A stretch of 64,000 nt of DNA from Protonemura montana (taxonomy: Eukaryota; Arthropoda; Insecta; Plecoptera; Nemouridae): positions 5,186,001 to 5,250,000 of the forward strand of contig OX387610.1 in NCBI GenBank assembly GCA_947568835.1. Direction: 5' to 3'. Under the pieces are notes generated by a model that was given only the letters and a program-made list of their open reading frames with translations, did not search any database and had not been told where the DNA came from. This document shows, piece by piece, positions 20,201 to 31,479 of this stretch (its first letter is position 1; every line of letters begins with the position of its first letter). The position numbers and the translations under genes are program-made.

Positions 20201-23200
20201 ATAATTCGCTTCTTGTGTAACGGTTCCCGTCCCCTCCACCAGGAGTCTGGCATCGTGACCAACGTGACTTATTCCGAGCTCCTCGCACAAGCAAAGAGAC
20301 TGACCGGTCTACTGCGCAGCCGCGGTCTTGCGTACGATGGCACGGTGCTGCTGTGCATCGGCAACACTCTGCACTTCGCTCCCATCGCCTTGGCAACGCT
20401 CTTTGCTGGGGCTGCGCTTGCACCAATCAATCCGTCATTTGACGCAGGTGTGTTAACGGTTAACGAGCGGTTGGCATGGAAACCAAGTGTTCGTTACACA
20501 GATTAATTTGTGGTTTATTTAACGTCTGTTTTAATAATGGGTCATGTGGTACTGGTCTAGTGGTGTTGGTGAATGAATGGATGATGATGAACCTAACCTT
20601 ACCTAGAAGGGAGAAGGGGAAACTTGGTGCCGGCACGTAGCCTACTCCTGTCGAAGAGCACCAAGGGGACCACCGGCTTAACGTCTCTTCCGAAGGACGG
20701 TACAACGCGAACAACAGGATTCCTCCACAAATCCATGCTGTCGATAGGTTGATAAGCAAGGCGAGTGAAGTTGCTGAACTAACTTTCATCCCTCCAACCT
20801 CTCTCCCGAACAGAACTGGTCATATGTGTGATGGTCACCCATCCAATACCTGATCCAGCGCAGTGTTGCTTAACTTTCATCCCACCAACCTCTCTCCTAA
20901 ACAGAACTGGTCATGTGTATGATGGTCACCCATCCAATACCTGACCCAGCGCAGTGTTGCTTAACTTTCATCCCTCCAACCTCTCTCCCGAACAGAACTG
21001 GTCATGTGTATGATGGTCACCCATCCAATACCTGATCCAGCGCAGTGTTGCTTAACTTTCATCCCTCCAACCTCTCTCCCGAACAGAACTGGTCATGTGT
21101 ATGATGGTCACCCATCCAATACCTGATCCAGCGCAGTATTACTTAACTTTCATCCCTCCAACCTCTCTCCCGAGCAGAACTGGTCATGTGTGTGATGGTC
21201 ATGTGTATTGAATTTCATTCAATGATATGTTTTTTTCTTGTACTCTACAAAATGTGTACCCAATTCATTGGTACAAGGTGTAGTATTTACAGAATACATT
21301 TTATGAGCATACAAAACAATCAATCAAAAAGACTTTCAATTTAATCTCCTTGCATTTTCCGAAAAACCTATTTTTTCCAATTCATTTATTCGTCTTTATT
21401 GTAAGAGTACTATAATTTTCTTGATTTTAACTTAGAAGTGGTCGGTAGAAAGCACTTAACGTGGTATAAACGATTTAACTTTATATGAATAAAGTTCATT
21501 CACACACGCTCGCAAACAGCTATATTCCAAAACCTCCGTTTCTTCACATGCTGACGACTGGAACGAACGATCTAGCAACACACAAAGAAAAGGTTAATCA
21601 ATAACCACTAGCTGAAAGAAAGGTTCCAAGCGAGATTGCTTTAACAGCGCAGTCCGACGAGGTTATGTCGGGCAATCACTCAAACTTTTGATTTTCACAG
21701 CTGACCTGTTGCATTTGATCAATGTCGCAAAGCCACAAGTGGTGATCGTGAACAAGGAGGCCGAGGGCAGAATCAAGGAAGCACTGGCTAGCTATGACGC
21801 GCCGGTCGAATTGATTCCTGTAGCTGAAATTGACAGGTACAACATGAATGCGGTATAGCGACGTTATTACCCTTGTATTCATGGCAGTGAAACGGGTATT
21901 TTGATTAGTTACACCCCGTGAGCTTTGTTAGTACAAAACGTACGTTTAATGGGTAAATACGTAAAGGTAAATATTTTGACAGGTGGTGGTCAAACAACGG
22001 ACACTGACACACGTCGAATGTTGATCAAATCAAGGTGTATTGTTGTTTTTTGCTGTCGTCAAAACAGAGCAAAATTATTGTCTTGTAATATCAATAGTTG
22101 TTAACGTTGATTTTGTCATTTTTACCACTTTAACGGTCCAAATTTGTTGAAAACCTGTTTTCAAGAATTATAAAATAGCATCGAAATCATAAGGATATCA
22201 CGGATTTAGGAACACCTACCTGTTGTCAAAAATGGATTGCCTCACTATAATTTTGATCAGCTGCCTGGATTCTATGCTCTATCCAGGTTATTTGAGATCA
22301 GCTGGCTGGATCTTATGCTCTATTCAGGTTATTTGAGATCAGCTGGCTGGATCCTATGCTCTATCCAGGTTATTTGAGATCAGCTGGCTGGATCCTATGC
22401 TCTATTCAGGTTAATTGAGATCAGCTGGCTGGATCCTATTCTCTATCCAGGTTATTTGAGATCAGCTGGCTGGATCTTATGCTCTATCCAGGTTATTTGA
22501 GATCAGCTGGCTGGATCCTATGCTCTATCCAGGTTATTTGAGATCAGCTGGCTGGATCCTATGCTCTATCCAGGTTATTTGAGATCAGCTGGCTGGATCT
22601 TATGCTCTATCCAGGTTATTTGAGATCAGCTGGCTGGATCCTATGCTCTATCCAGGTTATTTGAGATCAGCTGGCTGGATCCTATGTTCTATCCAGGTTA
22701 TTTAAGATCAGCTGGCTGGATCCTATGCTCTATCCAGGTTACTTAAGATCAGCTGGCTGGATCCTATGCTCTATCCAGGTTATTTGAGACCAGATGGCTG
22801 GATCCTATGCTCTATCCAGGTTATTTGAGACCAGCTGGCTGGATCCTATGCTCTATCCAGGTTATTTAAGATCAGCTGGGTGAATCCTATGCTCTATCCA
22901 GGTTATTTGAGATCAGTTTTTGCTGCAGATGCATTGCGGAGAAGACAGACACTAGCGCCACCTTCCAATTGGCTGAGATCAAGGACACGGAGAGCCACGT
23001 GGCGTTCGTGATGTGCTCTAGCGGCACGTCGGGGAAACCCAAGGGGGTCGAGATGGTACACGCGACGATCCTAGCGATACTCATGCGCAACTCATTCTTC
23101 CCGTAAGTGTCATTGACCACATTTCATCTGTTGATATCTTGAGTTGTGGGACTTGAGTTCCAAATCTTGCAAGATTTGGATTCATTTTTAGTTTTAACAT

Positions 23201-26200
23201 AAAGCAACCCTGTTAGCATTGTTTTCAAGAGAAAAGGTAAGCGCAGAGAGGTTGGAGGGGTGAAAGTTAGTACAGCAACTTTATTCGCCTTGCTTATCAA
23301 CCTCTCGACAGCAGGGATATGTAGAGGAATCTTGCTGTTCGAGTTGTACCGTCCTTAGGAAGGGATGTTAAGCCGTTGGTCCCCTTGGTGCTCTTCGACA
23401 GGAGTAGGCTACGTTCCGGCACTGCCCCCCCCCCCCCCCCCCCTCCCTTCTAAGCTAGGTAAGGTTCATTATCACCCTCATCATCATCCACTCATTCACT
23501 GATGCCAGTATACCACATGGCCCATTGTCAAAACAATGAGTCGTTACACCCCGCTGATCAAAAACATCTGGCAAGTCATGGAGAAACCTTAAAGGAAAAA
23601 CCAAGCTACTTGTATACTTTCCAGGGTCACCGACGGTGGCAATGGAGCCGGGCGTGATGTATTCCTCAACCTCGCCGGACCCTACTGGGTTTCGTGTCAG
23701 CTGATCACACTCTTTTGCCTGCACCTGGGCACGAAGCTGGTGCTCTTGACGCCGTTCACGGAGCACACGTTTCTCAGTTACGTCCAGAAATACAAGGTAT
23801 ACCATGATCGGAACGAATTATTTATCAATAAAGTTTGATTTATGCACTGTTTAGACTACCGGACCTGTAGCTTTAACCAAATGTCGTCGGTGAATGAACG
23901 GGTAAGAATGATAAGAATGATGATGAATCTCATCATCTTATGATGATCTCATTATCTTATCTTATGATGATGAAAGTAGGAGGGGAAGCCCCGATGCTAG
24001 CACGCCCTTTTAAAAGGACGGTGCAATTCAAACAAAATGATTCCTCCACAAATCCATGATGTCGAGAGGTTGATAAGCAAGTCGAATGAAGTTGTACTAA
24101 ATCTCATCTCTCTAACCTCTCTCCTGAACAGAACTGGTAATGTGTATGATGGTCATCCATCCAATACCAGACTCAGCGCAGTGTTGTTTAACTTCGGTGA
24201 TCTCACGAGAACCGGTGATTTCAACACGACAAACCGTTCAGTGGCCACCCATCCAAAACCCGCACCAGCGCAATGTTGCTTTAAGTGTTCAAACAAAAAC
24301 CTCTGGCTTTCTATTCAGTTTTCACTATTTTCCACTAGTTGTCGCTTATGTCATAAAAATTTTACCCGTACTTCTTCTCAATATTTTACAGATTAGCTTT
24401 TTGATACTGGGTCCCGACCAACTGGTCGCCCTTGCCAAATACTCCGCCTTCTCCGAGTTCGACCTCACCAACATCCGGTACATCCTTTACGGTGGTGCCC
24501 CTATGAGCTTGGCAATGCTGCAATTAGCCAAAGAAAAGTTCGCCATACCCGTGGTAGTCATGTATGGTATGACGGAGTGCATGGCTCATATTCTGCCGGC
24601 ATACAACGAGCGGAACAAACCGCTGAACGTTGGCACGCTGGCAGCAAATACCTGGGCTAAGGTATTCTTTACTCATTTATACCGTCTGCTATTATTCAAA
24701 TAGTAGAACTATTGTCAAACTTTTTGAATTAAATAATAGTGGGCTTTATAGGCACGCCAATATATTTTGATGGTTTTTAGACTCATGACTACTTGATTTA
24801 TCCTTAGTACTAGTTTTAAGAAAAACTATTTGAAATGGGTTCGCAACATATACTAGTTACTTCTTCAAGGGTTAGAGCAGTCCTGACAATTTTCCGATAA
24901 AAAAAGAATAACATTGAATTATAACAATTACCTAGTTCAAGCTTCCTAAATGCATCTAAATAAAATAATCAGGGTCAATAACTTAAAAACTAATGTATTT
25001 TGTATTTTCTGAAATAAAATCCCGAACACACTGGCGTTTTTTACTAACTGACCAATTATGTGTATGGAAAAAACGCCAATTTTTCGAGGTTGTCCCTAAC
25101 GTTATGTGATACAATCAAAATTTCCTTATTTATTACGTTGAGTTCTAAATCTACCTATCCAAATCTATCGATAATTTCGCACTGACAAATTTTATTAAAA
25201 CTGTCAAAAATTCTAAAAAAAAATCCGCCAAATGACTGCTTTACGGTGACAAAATTGGTTGTTTCTACTAAGTGGACTCACCGTTGTTTTGAGTGGGAAA
25301 TTTCATTTCTTTCTTTCTCGCAGATGGCTCGCATTTGAGACTGATTACGCCCAATTTATTTTTTATTACCGAACGGCGAATTGTTTTAGGTACACTCACA
25401 ATATAAACAAATTGAATGTGGACTGCGTTTTTCATTCCTTTGTAACGCCTCCACGGTTTCAGGTGTTGGACATCAATTCGGGACTGACTGTCGGCGTCGG
25501 CAAAGAAGGTGAACTTTGCTTCAAATCTCAGCTCGCCTTCAAAGGATACCGGGGCAACGAACAGGCCACGAAAGAGATCTTCGACGCTGACGGCTTTCTT
25601 CACACAGGCGACGTGGGTTATTACGACGAAGACGGTTATTTCTACATCGTCGACAGAATCAAGGAGCTGATCAAGTACAGACGCGATCACGTGAGTACGA
25701 TTTGTAGAGCTTACGGTATTGCTGAAACTTTTTTAAAAACTTGCATCTATTTGTGATATTATTGCTAATAGTATTTTAGTAATAGCTAAATATCTACGCC
25801 TTAATGATTTTACCAAAATCACTATATAACCAGCACCAACAGTATTTCCTTTTAAAAAACGGTTTGGCGTGTTGGAAACACCGGTTCTCGTGAGATCACT
25901 GAAGTTAAGCAACACTGCGCTGGGTCAGGTATTGGATGGGTGACCATCACACGAGCAAAATGTTGAACGCTACTTGTCAACAACAATCCTCCTCGCTTCT
26001 CACTTCTAAACACCATTAGATCAGTGCCACAGGACCAGTTGTCAAAACGGTGCGTCGATAAACGCTTTAGGGCAAAAGTAACAAATTGCAAGTCTCGAAA
26101 AGCTCAAATCTTTCGACTACAGGTGCCGGCCACTGACATCGAGGAAGTCCTTCTGCTGCACCCTAAGGTAAAAGAGGTCGCTGTCTTCGGGGTCTACCAT

Positions 26201-26977
26201 GAGACGGACTGGGAGCACGCAACTGCAGCAGTGGTGGTCAAAGAAGGCGCGACAGTCACCGCGAAAGAACTCCTTGCACTTGTTGAGCGTAAGTTTGAGG
26301 CCATTGGGTCCATAGGCTTAATCAAGAGACCAAAATCTTACAGAAATTATCTTCGCCAAAGAAAAAATGCAAACCATCTTACACATTTACGGACTACAAT
26401 GGTAGTTGCTACTAGGTAGAGCCACTTTTTCTCTGGAAAAACTTCTCAATTCTGCTATCTCATGTTAGCACAGGTGTATCATGGTCTAGCATAGGAGGTT
26501 CAATGGTAGATTCAACGTTTGGTAGCCAAGGAGATGCTGAGATCGCCTGACAGAGCTTCTCAATTCTGCTATCTTATGTTACCACGGGTATATCATGGCC
26601 TAGCATAGGAGGTTCAATGGTAGATTCAACGTTTGGTAGCCATGGAGATGCTGAGATCGCCTGACAGAGCTTCTCAATTCTGCTATCTATGTAACCACGG
26701 GTACATCATGGCCTAGCATGGGAGGTTCAATGGTAGATTCAACGTTTGGTAGCCATGGAGATGCTGAGATCGCCTGACAGAGCTTCTCAATTCTGCTATC
26801 TTATGTTACCACGGGTACAGCCCCTATCAAGTGTGTGTGTGTATTGCAGGTAGCCTACCCGAGTTCAAATGGCTGCACGGTGGGTTGCATTTTGTGACGT
26901 CACTACCTCGAACTGCATCGGGCAAGATTCAAAAACACGAACTGCGCAAGCAGTATGCGCAGGAAACAAAACTCTAG
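17204..26977 (+). CDS. Acyl-CoA synthetase, 4CL/luciferase-like class (9 exons)
   Basis: Exons: 17204-17323, 20243-20447, 21701-21836, 22929-23102, 23625-23796, 24392-24661, 25463-25690, 26123-26288, 26850-26977. All phases agree and give 532 aa, a normal full length. The enzyme activates a carboxylic acid with ATP to an acyl-adenylate and transfers it to CoA. Visible motifs: P-loop CSSGTSGKPKG (183-193), GGAPMS (303-308), YGMTE (327-331), TGD (407-409), hinge DRIKELIK (423-430), and PRTASGK with the adenylation Lys (about 516). Two departures are notable. The segment after the hinge reads KYRRDHV instead of the usual KYKGxQV. Exon 5 has AGPYWVSCQ where firefly luciferase has its HHGF motif, so light emission is not implied. 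The protein ends TKL, a weak match to a peroxisomal PTS1 signal. ATG 17204 is chosen because the in-frame sequence upstream has no ATG. AATAAA lies at 27219. Confidence 0.9.
17535..18100. repeat. 86-87 bp tandem repeat, 7 units, intron 1
   Basis: Units start with a short dyad CCCGGCATCGGG, followed by CAGTTCATCACAATGTAATA and GGGTGAAACAAGGGTTGTCA. Seven dyads begin at 17541, 17627, 17714, 17801 and then about every 86 bp. Units are nearly identical, so the array is young. Confidence 0.95.
18490..18620 (-). repeat. tRNA-derived SINE, family T1, fragment
   Basis: TTATTATTAGGAGCCAATCA, AATCTCTAAAAAATTGAAGC and TCTCGAATCCCGATCTCCAT correspond to the tail and B-box side of the tRNA-like unit at 62.8 kb. 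Confidence 0.65.
19245..19468 (+). repeat. Probable retroelement 3' end with (ATT)n tail
   Basis: GGTCCTGAAGAGGACGTCGA, a GTCGGCGCCAACGCCGAC hairpin, then TGACAATAAAGAAATT followed by an ATT microsatellite. Such a hairpin plus AATAAAG and ATT tail is common at LINE or Penelope-type 3' ends. No reverse transcriptase frame is present. Intron 1 of the synthetase. Confidence 0.4.
19720..19793 (+). repeat. 5S-derived SINE head fragment
   Basis: AAACACCGGTTTGGGTGAGA, CCGAAGTTAAGCAGAG, GTGTTGGATGGGTGACCATC. It is followed directly by an inverted copy. Confidence 0.7.
19795..20172 (-). repeat. 5S-rRNA-headed SINE, near full length
   Basis: Tail-to-head order on the minus strand, ending in CCTAACCCGCCAAACCGTTC. 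It is tail-adjacent to the plus-strand fragment at 19720-19793 and stops 70 bp before synthetase exon 2. Confidence 0.8.
20505..21205 (-). repeat. 5S-derived SINE with its head tandemly amplified
   Basis: The body and tail (20515-20780) are followed by five units of about 91 bp, starting near 20781, 20872, 20962, 21053 and 21144. Each contains TTTCATCCCTCCAACCTCTC, CGAACAGAACTGGTCATGTG, GGTCACCCATCCAATACC and GCGCAGTGTTGCTTAA. It lies in intron 2 of the synthetase. Confidence 0.9.
22130..22916. repeat. 41-bp minisatellite, about 16 units, intron 3
   Basis: The unit contains GGATCCTATGCTCTATCCAG then GTTATTTGAGATCAGCTGGC. The array runs from about 22262 to 12 bp before the acceptor of synthetase exon 4. 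The left flank (CCTGTTGTCAAAAATGGATT) reappears inverted next to the short array at 37.56-37.69 kb, so the array is part of a dispersed element. Confidence 0.9.
23235..23555 (+). repeat. 5S-derived SINE body with poly-C tract
   Basis: Body from AGAGAGGTTGGAGGGGTGAA to the tail AAAACAATGAGTCGTTACAC. An uninterrupted C run of about 18 bases (from 23426) sits where other copies have a C-rich CCTCCTCCC stretch. Confidence 0.85.
23865..24275 (-). repeat. 5S-derived SINE, intron 5
   Basis: Minus-strand copy with a variable ATGATGATG tract (23900-23975), CGAAAAGGAC-type hairpin remnants, and the head AACTTCGGTGATCTCACGAG followed by a second, partial head. Confidence 0.8.
24750..25010. mobile_element. 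Inverted-repeat MITE family, partial copy
   Basis: GACTCATGACTACTTGATTT, GAAAAACTATTTGAAATGGG, GGGTTAGAGCAGTCCTGACA and AATAATCAGGGTCAATAAC match the complete copy at 46.5-46.9 kb. Confidence 0.65.
25215..25400. repeat. R1 repeat, inverted relative to 2.9 kb
   Basis: CCGCCAAATGACTGCTTTAC, GACTCACCGTTGTTTTGAG and CGCAGATGGCTCGCATTTGA match the reverse complement of 3060-3190. Confidence 0.55.
25855..26070 (+). repeat. 5S-derived SINE with internal deletion
   Basis: A very well preserved head (CGGTTTGGCGTGTTGGAAAC, CACTGAAGTTAAGCAACACT, ATTGGATGGGTGACCATCAC) is joined to the tail (CATTAGATCAGTGCCACAGG, TTGTCAAAACGGTGCGTCG). The body is missing. Confidence 0.85.
26442..26825. repeat. 113-bp tandem repeat, about 3.4 units, intron 8
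   Basis: Units start near 26442, 26555, 26669 and 26782 with TTCTCAATTCTGCTATCT and contain AGGTTCAATGGTAGATTCAA and GAGATCGCCTGACAGAG. Near-identical units. Confidence 0.9.
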
Positions 26978-26999
26978 TCTGGACCAGGAAGAGTTAGTT

Positions 27000-28420
27000 T
27001 TTTTAATGTCTTTAATTGAAATGTCAGATGCAACATGATCAAATTTTGCGCAAATTCGTTTGCCCTTTTGATTAGCTTTAAGTGTGAAGATTGATATGAA
27101 AAGAATGATTTTAGCGATTTTTAACTTTCAGTAAAATTAATGCTGACTCTTGTAATAATTTTATTGCCACATGTACCTTGATTTTTATCAACCAATTAGT
27201 TATTTTTGTCTTCATTGAAATAAATTTGATTTTTTATTCAATCTGCTCCAACCAAAATCGTTAAGTAGCCTGATTTCCTGAAATTTTTAAATCCTTGTTT
27301 TTATGGTTTTAGACTCATATCTACTTTATTTAACCTTGGCATTAGTTTTGAAAAAAAAAACACTTTTTCAAATTGGGTTTTAGCCTACCACAATCTATTG
27401 TAATTTTTTTTTTCCTTTAAAACCTTTTTGTTTAATAGCTTTTAATATTTGTATCTCTTTGTAAGATCTTGACGGTTTCTGAAAGACTTAAATTAAACTA
27501 AAACACGCTGATATTGGAGACGAGTAGCAAATATTTTGATTGACTTTCATCCTTCCAACTTTTCTTTTATCAGAACATGATGGTCACCCGCCCAATAAAA
27601 CCTGTAACAAAGCGGTGCTGCTTAACTTCAAGGGAAAGGACAAGCAAATAAAATCATTTCACTGAGCGACTAGATTTGATATTTTAAATCCGTGTAAATG
27701 AACAAATGAACAAAATCCATGAACAAAACTGATGTAAAAAAAATAAATAAATAAATAAACAAAGCATAATTTTCTGAAGGAAATGCTTTTAATTTTATAA
27801 TGATGATTCTAAGTGGTATTTGTATGCAAAATGACGTCGTTTTATTTTACAAGATAATTACCTTGAAAGTATGAGCCTATTTAGCTTTAGTCTGTTCACG
27901 ATCGTGTTTATGTTTTTGTCTGCTTAGTTTTTGAAATTGTTTTTGTTTTATTTTGAATCATGTTCACAATATTCTCCAAGTTGAAGCTCGAGTATAGTTA
28001 GGTACAGCTAGAAGTGAGTTTTCACCCACGATTATGGTAGGAAAACAGACTGCAAATATATAAGGATTCCATCCGGGGCAAAAGTTACCATGCGAAACCT
28101 CGGGTAGGGAAATCCTGCAAAGTTTTCCGGCTTTCCCTTCATTTACAATCTTAGTATAAATTGTGGCCTCTGCCGAAGAGTGGCGTTATTTTCAATTTGT
28201 TCCTCACTCATTAATACATCTGATCAATAAAACAATTTTCTCTGTCAACACCTTTACTCTCTTAAAATCGCGATGCTAAATAGCTAAGAAGCTGCAAAGT
28301 TTTAAACTTGGTAAAACTTGTCCCAAAAACACAGGTGCATCGATTTCCAATATTCTTTAATTATTTTTAGAAGACGATATTTGCCTCATAAACAAACTAC
28401 CGTCAATGTTAGTTAATTGA
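27000..28420. other. 3' UTR then intergenic DNA
   Basis: Synthetase 3' UTR to about 27240 (AATAAA at 27219-27224), then AT-rich DNA. A MITE-end fragment (27300-27395, GGTTTTAGACTCATATCTAC) and a degraded minus-strand 5S SINE head (27540-27640, GACTTTCATCCTTCCAAC) are the only features seen. Confidence 0.45.
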
Positions 28421-28424
28421 ACCC

Positions 28425-28720
28425 ACTGATCTCAAATTATCTGGATAGCGTTTGCCATAAAGAAACTTTCATGCCAAGGAGGTAGTCTGGAGAGTCTGTG
28501 ATTTTGATTTACTCAAAGAGTCTGGGCTATTTTCAGAGTGCGTATCAGTAGTTTTTGTGGTTTTTCGTGGTTTTTCGTGGTTTTCACCATTGTAATGGTC
28601 AAAATTGGTTGAAGACGTGTTTAAAAGAACTCTAAAATTGGCATTGAAATCGTAGGAACACTTCTTCTCAGTGATATTTAGCTGCAGTAAGTAAAATTTA
28701 ATGTTTATAAAATCAAAAAT
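28425..28720. repeat. Element with one 41-bp minisatellite unit
   Basis: ACTGATCTCAAATTATCTGG, then a body shared with 33.85-34.03 kb (GAGAGTCTGTGATTTTGATT; TTACTCAAAGAGTCTGGGC) and with the left flank of the 22.26 kb array (GTTGAAGACGTG; GGCATTGAAATCGTAGGAAC). Confidence 0.55.
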
Positions 28721-29407
28721 CAAAAAGAGCCCAAACATTTTTCGTGGCAACGCTTTTGGCTAAACAACTCCAAAACGTGTATCAAAAATATTAAACATTT
28801 CGCGTATTATAAATAATTTCAAAACTCGCTACGCTTGTCATTGAAGCTTATTAAAATTGAATGCTTTGGATGAATCGTTCATCGACGAACTAAACATTTC
28901 GTTGCGTTCATTGCTCGAAGTCAGTTTTGCATCGCCCAAAAAATAAAAAAGCATTAATTTTATTTTAAGGATTGCCAATTGGTATGATTGGCTTCGGTAT
29001 TGATATCAAATTCCAGCCGATGTCTAATCAAAGTCTGGAGACATTTCTTTTTAAGCTGCAAATGTGAAATAGAATAAATCATAGGCACATCCTTTATCCT
29101 TCATCCATTTTTTATATATTTTTTCTTTTAATATTTAACCGCTTTGACAGTTACTTGACCAGGCGTTATGAAGATCTTGTTACGCACAGAATTGGTTGAA
29201 AAACCATGAAAAAAATAATGTATTTACTTTCATTATTCTTTTGTTATGCGTGCACACTCCTTCCCCTACCACTCAAACCAAAATCTATTAACATCTGTCA
29301 AAAAATCCACGAGTAAAATTTAAAAAAAATCAAAAATATTCGTCGTTGTCACATTTTAATTTGCGATTTGTCTTGAGCACGTTCCGAGAGAAACATCGAA
29401 TTTAGTT

Positions 29408-31320
29408 TCACAACAATCCGTCGAGCACGCCGAAGATCACTCCCCATACGACGGCGTTGACTGCCATAACGTGCGGTCCATTGCGGGAAGCTGCGAACAG
29501 AATCGAGGAAAGATCAGCTGGACTTTTTTTTTATTATTTTCAACACCATAACCGTCTCGAAAATTGATGCCCAAACGACGACTCGAACCCCGATCTCCAC
29601 CTATCGCGGGTGTTGCTCTGAACCATTGAGCTACTGGCTCCTCGAGACGATTTCAGTTTTTTTGATGAGAATGACAGTTCTCCAAGGAGTAGAACCATGA
29701 GGCTGTGAATACTCACAGTCACTCTGAATCATCTCCGCTGATGTCGGCTATTTTTATTTTGCTCTAAAGCTTAAGTAACGTTTGGATGTTTTGTTTCTCA
29801 AGCTATTTATCTTTAAAATTAAAGAAAATTGGGATTGTTTTGCAGTTTTAATAAGTACTTTGAAATACCGTCACTGATGACATACCATTTTTTGTAGGGT
29901 GCATTACAGAATTCAATCATTTGCAAAGCGTATTACATTTTGATTTTTTGATTGGCGAAGTGGTTCAGAGCTGTAGGCGGAGGAACGGTGGTGTGTTTAA
30001 CGGCTTTACTCTGCTTATATTAAGTCTCAGCGTTCAACTTTTTGACTTTGAACGTCGACTTTTTAGGTCCTTTTTTAGGTTTGGAAGTCAATCTCATCAA
30101 AGCAAAGCCGTTAAGCACATCATTATTTTTATGTTTGTAATATTGTCGGAATTAAAAGATTCCAGTGAATGTCTAATCGCCAACAAGGACACAAAAAAAA
30201 TACAGTTATGAAATTTTTCAAAAATGATACAAAAAAGTACATTATTTTCTGTTGGTATAACGAGGCTAACAATTCAAAACTTTTGGATAAAACGAGGGGC
30301 ATAAAAGGTGACAACAAGTGAGCATACACAAGAGGGCGCCTGTGAGTCCTCCAGCGATGAAACTGTTGGCGGCATCCTCTCTGTTTCTGGCAAACTCTGC
30401 GGTGCATTCAAAGGTGGTGTAGATGGCCAACAAGACTCCCGTCGCGATGGCGATGGCCGGCGCGCGACGGACGGCGTTTCCAACGGCGACGCCGATGGGT
30501 TGCTTTTGCAGCATGTCGCTAACGGTCTGAGGGTGGGGAAAGGGAATTTTAAATGCCTGCCCATGACGACAGGATCACACTTTCTAAAAAGTGAAAGATA
30601 CTTTTTTTACAGCCACTGTTTAATCTATAATAGTCATTATGAGTGTCATTCCGACAAATAACATGATTATGGGAATCAAAAGATTCCTTGAAAAGCAAAA
30701 TCAAGATTATTTGGGTACAGGGTTAAGGTTAAAAATGTCATTCTTAAACTTGTGATTTTTTAAACTTTTTTTTGCCTAACGTTTTGGTGTGTTGGAAACA
30801 CCGGTTCTCATGAGATCACCGAAGTTAAGAAACTCTGCGCTGAGTCAGGTATTGGATGGGTGACCATCATACACATGACTAGTTCTGTTCGGGAGAGAGA
30901 TTGGAGGGATGAAAGTTAGTACAGCAACTTGCAACAGCGTCTTGCTTATCAACCTCTCGACAGCATGGATTTAAGAAGAAATCCTGTTGTACGCGTTTTA
31001 CCGTCCTTCGTAAGGGACGTTAAGCCTGTGGTCCCATTGTGGTGCTCTTCGACATGAGTAGGCTACGTGCCGGCACCGTGTTTTCCCTTCTCCCTTCTAG
31101 GCTAGGTAAGTTCATCATCGTCATTATCATGTACTTATTCACCGATACCATTAGACCTGTGTTACAGATCCAGTTGTTGAAACAGTGCGTCGTTAAACAC
31201 AAAAATTCAATCGAGTTGCCTACTGACCACGTACGCCGCCCCTCCAATGAGACCAGCAACAAGACCGTGGATGGTGCTTCCGAGGACTCGGCCCGGACAG
31301 CCGCTCTTGTGGTGGCCCAT
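29408..31320 (-). CDS. Tim17/22/23-like small membrane protein, paralog 1
   Basis: Exons on the minus strand: 31228-31320, 30328-30526, 29408-29490 (93, 199, 83 nt; phases 0 and 1), giving 124 aa. Exon 1 has MGHHKSGCPGRVLGST and a Gly-rich helix (GLVAGLIGGAAYV). Exon 2 has RRAPAIAIATGVLLAIYTT then FECTAEFARNREDAANSFIA and GGLTGALL, matching the Tim17/22/23 pattern C-x-R-x-(E/D)D-x-N-x-AG-x-(T)G. Exon 3 has GPHVMAV and ends VLDGLL. Four short hydrophobic segments are likely. Family members sit in the mitochondrial inner membrane (translocases, complex I NDUFA11) or in peroxisomes; which type this is I cannot tell. A nearly full-length SINE fills the first intron. Confidence 0.75.
29520..29740 (-). 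repeat. tRNA-derived SINE, family T1
   Basis: Minus-strand copy with the TTATTATTTTCAACACCATA tail, AAAATTGATGCCCAAACGAC, GACTCGAACCCCGATCTCCA (B box), CATTGAGCTACTGGCTC (A box), and the 5' leader AGTTCTCCAAGGAGTAGAAC. The cloverleaf is nearly complete. Confidence 0.8.
30780..31200 (+). repeat. 5S-rRNA-headed SINE, full length
   Basis: Complete order from GTTTTGGTGTGTTGGAAACA through CACCGAAGTTAAG and ATTGGATGGGTGACCATCAT to the tail AAACAGTGCGTCGTTAAACA. It lies in intron 1 of Tim17-like paralog 1, ending about 28 bp from its exon 1, in the opposite orientation. Confidence 0.9.
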
Positions 31321-31479
31321 CTCGGACACAAGGCCAGGATGTTGCTATGGTTATAAGACAACAATGTCGAGTATGGTCATCCAAAACTCAAGGTCGATTA
31401 GTTGAGTAGGCTGCCAACTACTGTAGCACCGTTGAGTGTAGGTTATAGGTAGAGAAAGTTACAGGTAGTTTCAGTCTTT

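Noticed and set aside
20187..20426. 79-codon minus ORF over synthetase exon 2
   Set aside because: Shadow of a coding exon in the opposite strand; the plus frame matches the family.
22262..22916. CRISPR-like array of 41-bp repeats
   Set aside because: There are no variable spacers; the whole unit repeats head to tail in an intron of a eukaryotic gene. It is a minisatellite.
17204..26977. Naming the synthetase a luciferase
   Set aside because: It lacks the HHGF-type motif and the canonical hinge loop. Most relatives in this family are non-luminescent acyl-CoA synthetases, so only the enzyme class is claimed.
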